This document shows, piece after piece, positions 3,725 to 7,200 of a DNA stretch of 7,200 bases. The position numbers and the translations under genes are program-made. The notes beneath the pieces were generated by a model, which saw only the letters and a list, made by a program, of their open reading frames with translations, was not told the origin of the DNA and made no database searches. Within the stretch, counting starts at the first letter, position 1, and each line of letters opens with the position of its first letter. The stretch lies in assembly GCA_964498125.1 (NCBI GenBank), contig CAZCGE010000073.1, forward strand, positions 1 through 7,200, written 5' to 3'. Source of the DNA: CAMDBL01 sp964498125. Its GTDB lineage: Bacteria > Pseudomonadota > Alphaproteobacteria > Rhizobiales > Hyphomicrobiaceae.

Positions 3725-4017
3725 GAGCCTATAATTTCGCGCCACGCGCCCAGCGCGATCTACAGTCCCAAATCGATTACCTCAACGACCAGGGCGCCTT
3801 CGATGCAGCTGATCGCTTGGCGCTACGCATTGAGCACTTCACCGGCCAATTTTTGACGCACCACCCCCAGTCTGGCGCGTTGCTGGCGCACCGCAATCTA
3901 TGGGAAAGTTGGATACCGGGCACGCGCGTCGTCCTGTGGTACCGCTTCACCGACACCGAACTGGAAGTTGCGCGGGTGTGGCACACCTCGCAGGATCGCC
4001 ACGCGGCTGACCCTTGA
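3721..4017 (+). CDS. ParE/RelE superfamily toxin
   Basis: The 98-residue protein has the ParE/RelE fold pattern. The N-terminal strand YNFAPRAQRDLQSQIDYL (4..21) leads into helices ending DRLALRIEHF (31..40). A HPQSG turn (48..52) comes next, then the strands GTRVVLWYRF (67..76) and LEVARVWHTSQDR (81..93). The final 'V-W-H-T-S-Q-D-R' matches the conserved C-terminal 'H..R' strand of ParE-like toxins. Members poison DNA gyrase (ParE) or cleave ribosome-bound mRNA (RelE). The sequence looks nearer to the plasmid-stabilisation ParE branch, but I cannot settle the target. Length is normal and the gene appears intact. It overlaps the antitoxin stop by 4 bp, so translation is coupled. It points toward the acetyltransferase-like gene, which is convergent 118 bp away. 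Confidence 0.85.
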   Translation: MRAYNFAPRAQRDLQSQIDYLNDQGAFDAADRLALRIEHFTGQFLTHHPQSGALLAHRNLWESWIPGTRVVLWYRFTDTELEVARVWHTSQDRHAADP

Positions 4018-4071
4018 ACTGATCTCTCCACAGCATTCCAGGAAATCACCGTCCTTGCTCCGTTCCGCGAT

Positions 4072-4085
4072 GAGCAGGACTGCTC
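4072..4085. repeat. Small inverted repeat between convergent genes
   Basis: GAGCAG (4072..4077) and CTGCTC (4080..4085) are perfect inverted arms with a 2-bp spacer. An upstream TGCTC (4056..4060) offers an alternative partner. The site lies in the 118-bp gap between the toxin and the convergent gene, where a two-way terminator is expected, but no T-runs flank it. Confidence 0.3.
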
Positions 4086-4135
4086 GAGCTTCGTGCCGGA
4101 CTGACACGATCGACACCAGCCGCACGCCGCGCCAT

Positions 4136-4642
4136 TCAGTCGGAGAGCCCACTCGCATAGATTCCCAGCCTATCGTTGAGCATCGCGACCTTGTCCGCGT
4201 GCTCCGGACGGCGCTGCTTCAAGAAGGCGATGGCCGCCTCGCTCATCGAGCCCCAGTGCGGCTCGACACCCTGGCCGCCGGCGGCCAGCACGTCGCGTTC
4301 GATGACATCATAGACCGCGGTGCCGATCCCCTGCCGTCGCCAATCCTTGCCGTTGATCTCGTAGACGTTGGCATTCGTCACCTGCACGCGCCCGGCCATC
4401 GGCGCCATGCAATGCATCCAGGCCACGCGCGGCTTCCTGCCATCGACGAAAGCCTCGTACTGCACCTTGTTGTGACCACTCGTCTTGCGCGCGACAACCA
4501 GCGGCACGCCCTTGCCTGTCGTCGTCACGATGCTCGGCTCGGCCTCGGCCAGCGCCACCCACGCCATGGCGATGCCGGCATCGTCGAACATCGCACGACG
4601 TTGCTCGAGCTTCTTCAGCGACTCGAGGAGCAGCTCTTTCAT
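4136..4642 (-). CDS. GNAT-like acetyltransferase-fold protein, 168 residues
   Basis: The protein carries WRRQGIGTAVYDVIERDV (101..118). RRQGIG fits the R/Q-x-x-G-x-G/A acetyl-CoA pyrophosphate loop (motif A) of GNAT N-acetyltransferases, and the helix after it also fits. The preceding strand VQVTNANVYEI (87..97) is where motif A's beta-strand should be. The C-terminal part, with WGSMSEAAIAFLKQRRPEHAD (130..150), resembles the end of phage- and plasmid-borne GNAT-like proteins that judge an entity as 'new' by position. Residues 1..60 are less typical, with a helical start (MKELLLESLKKLEQRR), and the usual first GNAT strands are not obvious. The substrate is unknown. No signal peptide or membrane segment is seen. 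It lies 32 bp downstream of the RTX gene on the same strand but has a -10-like element right at its start, so it may be expressed separately. Confidence 0.6.
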   Translation of the reverse strand: MKELLLESLKKLEQRRAMFDDAGIAMAWVALAEAEPSIVTTTGKGVPLVVARKTSGHNKVQYEAFVDGRKPRVAWMHCMAPMAGRVQVTNANVYEINGKDWRRQGIGTAVYDVIERDVLAAGGQGVEPHWGSMSEAAIAFLKQRRPEHADKVAMLNDRLGIYASGLSD

Positions 4643-4648
4643 GCGAAT

Positions 4649-4654
4649 ATTCTA
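4649..4654 (-). promoter_or_regulatory. -10 element implying a leaderless mRNA for gene 4642
   Basis: On the minus strand TAGAAT ends 6 nt before the ATG, which would place the transcription start on or next to the start codon. A weak -35-like sequence (TTAATGAC) lies about 16 bp further upstream, over the RTX stop codon. No Shine-Dalgarno sequence is present. Confidence 0.35.
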
Positions 4655-4674
4655 ACACGCGTCGCCAGCCGTCA

Positions 4675-7200
4675 TTAAGTCAGCAGGAAGTCAGCCTGCG
4701 TAATGATGTTGGCGCCATTGCCGTTGACGCCCAGCAAGGTGAAGACGTCGGTGCCATCGATCGTCACGCGTGTGTCGGCGCCGAGATCGAGGATCGTGAC
4801 GTGGGCGCCGAAGCTGGCCCCGGTAAAGCCGTAGGCACGGATATCGAGCAGATCCTGCCCGCCGGTCGGGTTGGCGTCGAAGCCGGAGATGGTGTCGATG
4901 CCGGAACCGGCGGCGAAGACGAACAAGTCGTTGCCCGTGCCGCCATTCATGGCGTCATTGCCTGTGCCGCCCGCGATGGTGTCGTTACCGAGTCCGCCAT
5001 CAAGAGTGTCGTTTCCAGCACCGCCATCGAGACGGTCGTCGCCGGCTGCACCCGTGAGCGTGTTGCCGAGGCCATCACCGCCGAGTGTGTCGCTACCAGA
5101 CCCACCCGTGACATTCTCAATGCCCGAGATCAAGGTGAAACCTGATGCCTCGCTTGTCGACAGATTTACTGCGACCGATGCTGTGGTTCCGGCGTAGGTC
5201 AACGTATCGATGCCACCGAGCAGGTCGGCAACAATCGTCTCGACACCCGTTATCGTTCCGCCCTCGAAATTGGTGATCGAAGTTCCGTTGAAGATGACGT
5301 TCAGCGTGTTGGCGTCGGTCGTGCCCGCGATATCCAATACATCAACATCCGTCCCACCAACTACCGCATCGGAACCGTCGCCCAATGTGAAGTTGAAGGT
5401 GTCATTGCCGACACCACCGTCAAGGGTATCTATCCCTCTGCCGCCGAGCAGCGTATCATTACCCTCACCGCCGTTGAGACCGTCATTGCCGCTACCGCCA
5501 CTGAGAACGTCGTCACCACTGTTACCTGTCAATACATCATCACCGCGGCCAGTCGAGGCATGATCAGCACCTGCCGTACCCGTGAACGTCTGACTACCGC
5601 CATCGCTCAGGAACACGTCGCCGACGACATCCGTCGCCGAGGAATACACCGTTTCCGTTGTGCCCTGGTCATCAGTAAATGAGACGGCGACCCGCAATTG
5701 TTGACCAACTTGAGAAGAATCCGGAGTGAAGCTGGCACTCGTCGCGGCAACAATGTTCGTCCAGGTTGCGCCGATCAATGCCTGCCACTGGTATGCGAAC
5801 AGTGAAGTCGTGCTCCCGTCGACGTCGGTAATCGAGCCAATCGATGCAACCAGCGTCTGGCCCTCGGTCGGTGACGGGTCGCTGATCACTGGCTGCCCGG
5901 TGGCGTCGTCGTTCACCGGCGTCACATCGAAGCTCTGAGAGGCAGGCACCGAGCCGCCGTTGCCGTCCACCACGTCGTAGGTCAGCGACACAGGGCCGTT
6001 GAAGTTGCCCGGCAGCGTGATCGCATAGGTCCCGTCGCCGTTGTCGGTCAATGTGCCGATGCTTGTTGTGAGGCCCGATACTGCGAGCGTGTCGCCATCA
6101 ACGTCGGAGAAGCCGGCCAGCAGATCGACGGCCGCCACCGTGTAGACCTGATCCTCCGTGCCGTCGCCAAGGATTGCCGTCGCCGACCCCGTTGCAGCAT
6201 CGTTCACCGGCGTCACATCGAAGCTCTGCGAGGCAGCCACTGAGCCACCGTTGCCGTCCACCACGTCGTAGTTCAGAGATACCGAGCCATTGAAGTTGCT
6301 CGGCAGCGTGATCGCATAGGTTCCGTCGCCGTTGTTGGTCACAGATCCGACGCTCGCGCTGAGACCGGTAACTGTCAGCGCATCACCATCGGCATCTGAA
6401 AAACCGGCCATGAGATCGGCGGTCGATACAAAGTAGACCTGATCCTCGATCCCACTCGCGAGCGCAGCCGTTGCGTTGCCCGTGGGAACATCGTTGACCG
6501 GCGCAACGTTGAACGTCTGCGTAGACGCGATCGAGCCGCCGTTGCCGTCCACCACGTCGTAGGTCAGCGACACAGGGCCGTTGAAGTTGCCTGGCAGCGT
6601 GATCGCATAGGTTCCGTCGCTGTTGTCGGTCAATGTGCCGACGCTTGTTGTGAGGCCAGATACTGCCAGCGTGTCGCCGTCGACATCGCTGAAGCCCGTC
6701 AGCAGATCGATGGCCGCCACCGTGTACACCTGATCCTCAGTGCCATCCGCGAGCACCGCAGCGGCCGAGCCCGTCGGTGCGAGATTTGGCGGTTGGCCGA
6801 ACAGAAAATCCTGGTCCGTCAAGTTGCTCAATGCAACATTCTGCAACGTCAGTGTGTCGCCGTTTCCGAAGTCGATGATAACCCCACCAGAGCCATTCTG
6901 TGAGGCACGGCCGAGAACATCGTCGAAATTGTAAACGCCCGACACGCCCCTCAAATCAAGCTTTTCTGTTCCGGGAGCAAAATTGGCAACGATGTCGGCA
7001 CCACCGCCAGTCGCAAACACAATAGTGTCCAGCCCCCCTAAACTGTAGATGGAGTCATTGCCCGCCCCACCGTCGATGATGTTGGCGCCCGGACCGTAGG
7101 AATCGGTGGAAATGATGGTGTCGTTGCCGTCTCCACCCAGCAGCGTGTTGTTGCCGCCCTGGTCGTACAGGTAGTCATTGCCCGCCCCACCGGACAGATA
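4675..7200 (-). CDS. Large RTX (hemolysin-type calcium-binding) protein with cadherin-like repeats, C-terminal 841 residues
   Basis: The frame is open to the right window edge, so the N-terminus is missing; the first Val/GTG near 7020 is not the true start. Domains in order are: RTX repeats GGAGND, GGDGND, GGAGND (7045..7200); a serralysin-like capping stretch with DIVANF and FGNGDTLTLQNV (6793..7020); and three 97-residue cadherin-like repeats, each with DVDGD or DADGD, SDGTYAIT or GDGTYAIT, NFNG, YDVVDGNGGS and PVND (5908..6780). An Ig-like domain starting PVISDPSPTEGQTL (5617..5898) follows. Two more RTX blocks come next (5386..5583 and 4924..5109). The final 80 residues, ending GANIITQADFLLT, look like an uncleaved type I secretion signal. 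RTX nonapeptides bind calcium and fold outside the cell; cadherin- and Ig-like repeats suit adhesion or biofilm roles. No enzyme domain and no transporter genes are in view. Family assignment is firm, exact function unknown. Confidence 0.9.
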   Translation of the reverse strand, partial: YLSGGAGNDYLYDQGGNNTLLGGDGNDTIISTDSYGPGANIIDGGAGNDSIYSLGGLDTIVFATGGGADIVANFAPGTEKLDLRGVSGVYNFDDVLGRASQNGSGGVIIDFGNGDTLTLQNVALSNLTDQDFLFGQPPNLAPTGSAAAVLADGTEDQVYTVAAIDLLTGFSDVDGDTLAVSGLTTSVGTLTDNSDGTYAITLPGNFNGPVSLTYDVVDGNGGSIASTQTFNVAPVNDVPTGNATAALASGIEDQVYFVSTADLMAGFSDADGDALTVTGLSASVGSVTNNGDGTYAITLPSNFNGSVSLNYDVVDGNGGSVAASQSFDVTPVNDAATGSATAILGDGTEDQVYTVAAVDLLAGFSDVDGDTLAVSGLTTSIGTLTDNGDGTYAITLPGNFNGPVSLTYDVVDGNGGSVPASQSFDVTPVNDDATGQPVISDPSPTEGQTLVASIGSITDVDGSTTSLFAYQWQALIGATWTNIVAATSASFTPDSSQVGQQLRVAVSFTDDQGTTETVYSSATDVVGDVFLSDGGSQTFTGTAGADHASTGRGDDVLTGNSGDDVLSGGSGNDGLNGGEGNDTLLGGRGIDTLDGGVGNDTFNFTLGDGSDAVVGGTDVDVLDIAGTTDANTLNVIFNGTSITNFEGGTITGVETIVADLLGGIDTLTYAGTTASVAVNLSTSEASGFTLISGIENVTGGSGSDTLGGDGLGNTLTGAAGDDRLDGGAGNDTLDGGLGNDTIAGGTGNDAMNGGTGNDLFVFAAGSGIDTISGFDANPTGGQDLLDIRAYGFTGASFGAHVTILDLGADTRVTIDGTDVFTLLGVNGNGANIITQADFLLT
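4924..5109 (-). repeat. RTX nonapeptide block, C-terminal
   Basis: About seven GGxGxDxLx-type units in tandem, such as GAGNDTLDG, GLGNDTIAG and GTGNDAMNG. They would form a calcium-loaded parallel beta-roll directly before the C-terminal secretion region. The second unit, DGLGNTLTG, is degenerate and lacks the aspartate. Confidence 0.85.
5386..5583 (-). repeat. RTX nonapeptide block, central
   Basis: About six to seven GGxGxD-type units, including GRGDDVLTG, GSGNDGLNG, GEGNDTLLG and GVGNDTFNF. It is separated from the C-terminal block by about 90 residues of beta-rich linker (VDVLDIAG to GIENVTGG). Confidence 0.85.
5908..6780 (-). repeat. Three tandem 291-bp repeats encoding cadherin-like domains
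   Basis: The period is exactly 97 codons: the closing PVND motif recurs at 6490..6501, 6199..6210 and 5908..5919. The first and third units in translation order are nearly identical in protein and DNA, sharing a 60-bp identical run (6532..6591 and 5950..6009). The middle unit differs at 9 of those 60 positions. This points to conversion or re-duplication within the gene. Confidence 0.9.
7045..7200 (-). repeat. RTX nonapeptide block at the right edge, incomplete
   Basis: Codons beyond 7020 stay open and read LSGGAGNDYLYD, LLGGDGNDTII and DGGAGNDSIYS. They show that the RTX gene continues past the window and that more repeats lie upstream of the cadherin-like region. Confidence 0.85.

Noticed and set aside
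3898..4158. 86-codon minus-strand ORF between the convergent genes
   Set aside because: It overlaps the toxin 3' end antisense and starts inside the GNAT-like gene without a ribosome binding site. No family was recognised. Kept as a weak possibility only.
3968..4678. 236-codon plus-strand ORF opposite the GNAT-like gene
   Set aside because: Starts inside the toxin gene, is His/Arg-rich, and is the antisense shadow of a frame with a recognisable motif.

Overview
The window looks like accessory DNA from a GC-rich proteobacterium. I infer an alphaproteobacterium, probably of the rhizobial or sphingomonad type. The reasons are GC-ending codons, two DUF3768-type proteins, small plasmid-type hypothetical proteins, and a large RTX protein with cadherin-like repeats. 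No housekeeping gene, tRNA, rRNA, CRISPR array, transposase or integrase is visible. The assignment rests on protein style only.

Left part (1 to about 930): a possible leftward gene start at the extreme left edge, then about 480 bp without a convincing gene. A 42-residue antitoxin-like ORF (512..640) follows with its own hairpin. A striking gene-free nested inverted repeat (732..888) comes next.

Middle (930 to 3440): a row of six small rightward genes. They are a helical hypothetical (930), a zinc-ribbon protein (1198), a DUF3768 protein (1430), a basic hypothetical (2115), a small conserved hypothetical (2729) and a second DUF3768 protein (3048). Most are followed by a terminator-like hairpin, so much of the block behaves as independent units. 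Genes 930, 1198 and 1430 lack a Shine-Dalgarno sequence and sit close together. Genes 2115, 2729 and 3048 have strong ones. The gaps between them are rich in palindromes, including three tandem copies of a GGCAC/GTGCC dyad just before gene 2729.

Right-centre (3440 to 4020): a two-gene toxin-antitoxin operon whose antitoxin and ParE/RelE-like toxin overlap by ATGA. It starts from a short leader with a palindrome over the start codon. Convergent to it (4136..4642, minus) is a small protein with a GNAT acetyltransferase motif.

Right part (4675..7200, minus): the C-terminal 841 residues of a large RTX, calcium-binding, type I-secreted protein whose N-terminus lies beyond the window. From N to C it shows RTX repeats, a capping module, three 97-residue cadherin-like repeats, an Ig-like domain, two more RTX blocks and a C-terminal secretion-type tail.

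The toxin-antitoxin pair and the small DUF genes fit a plasmid, genomic island or integrated element where stability and accessory functions collect. I see no clearly new multi-gene system. The best leads are the 732..888 foldback, the palindrome array at 2666..2710, and the shared short-leader promoter style of three accessory genes.
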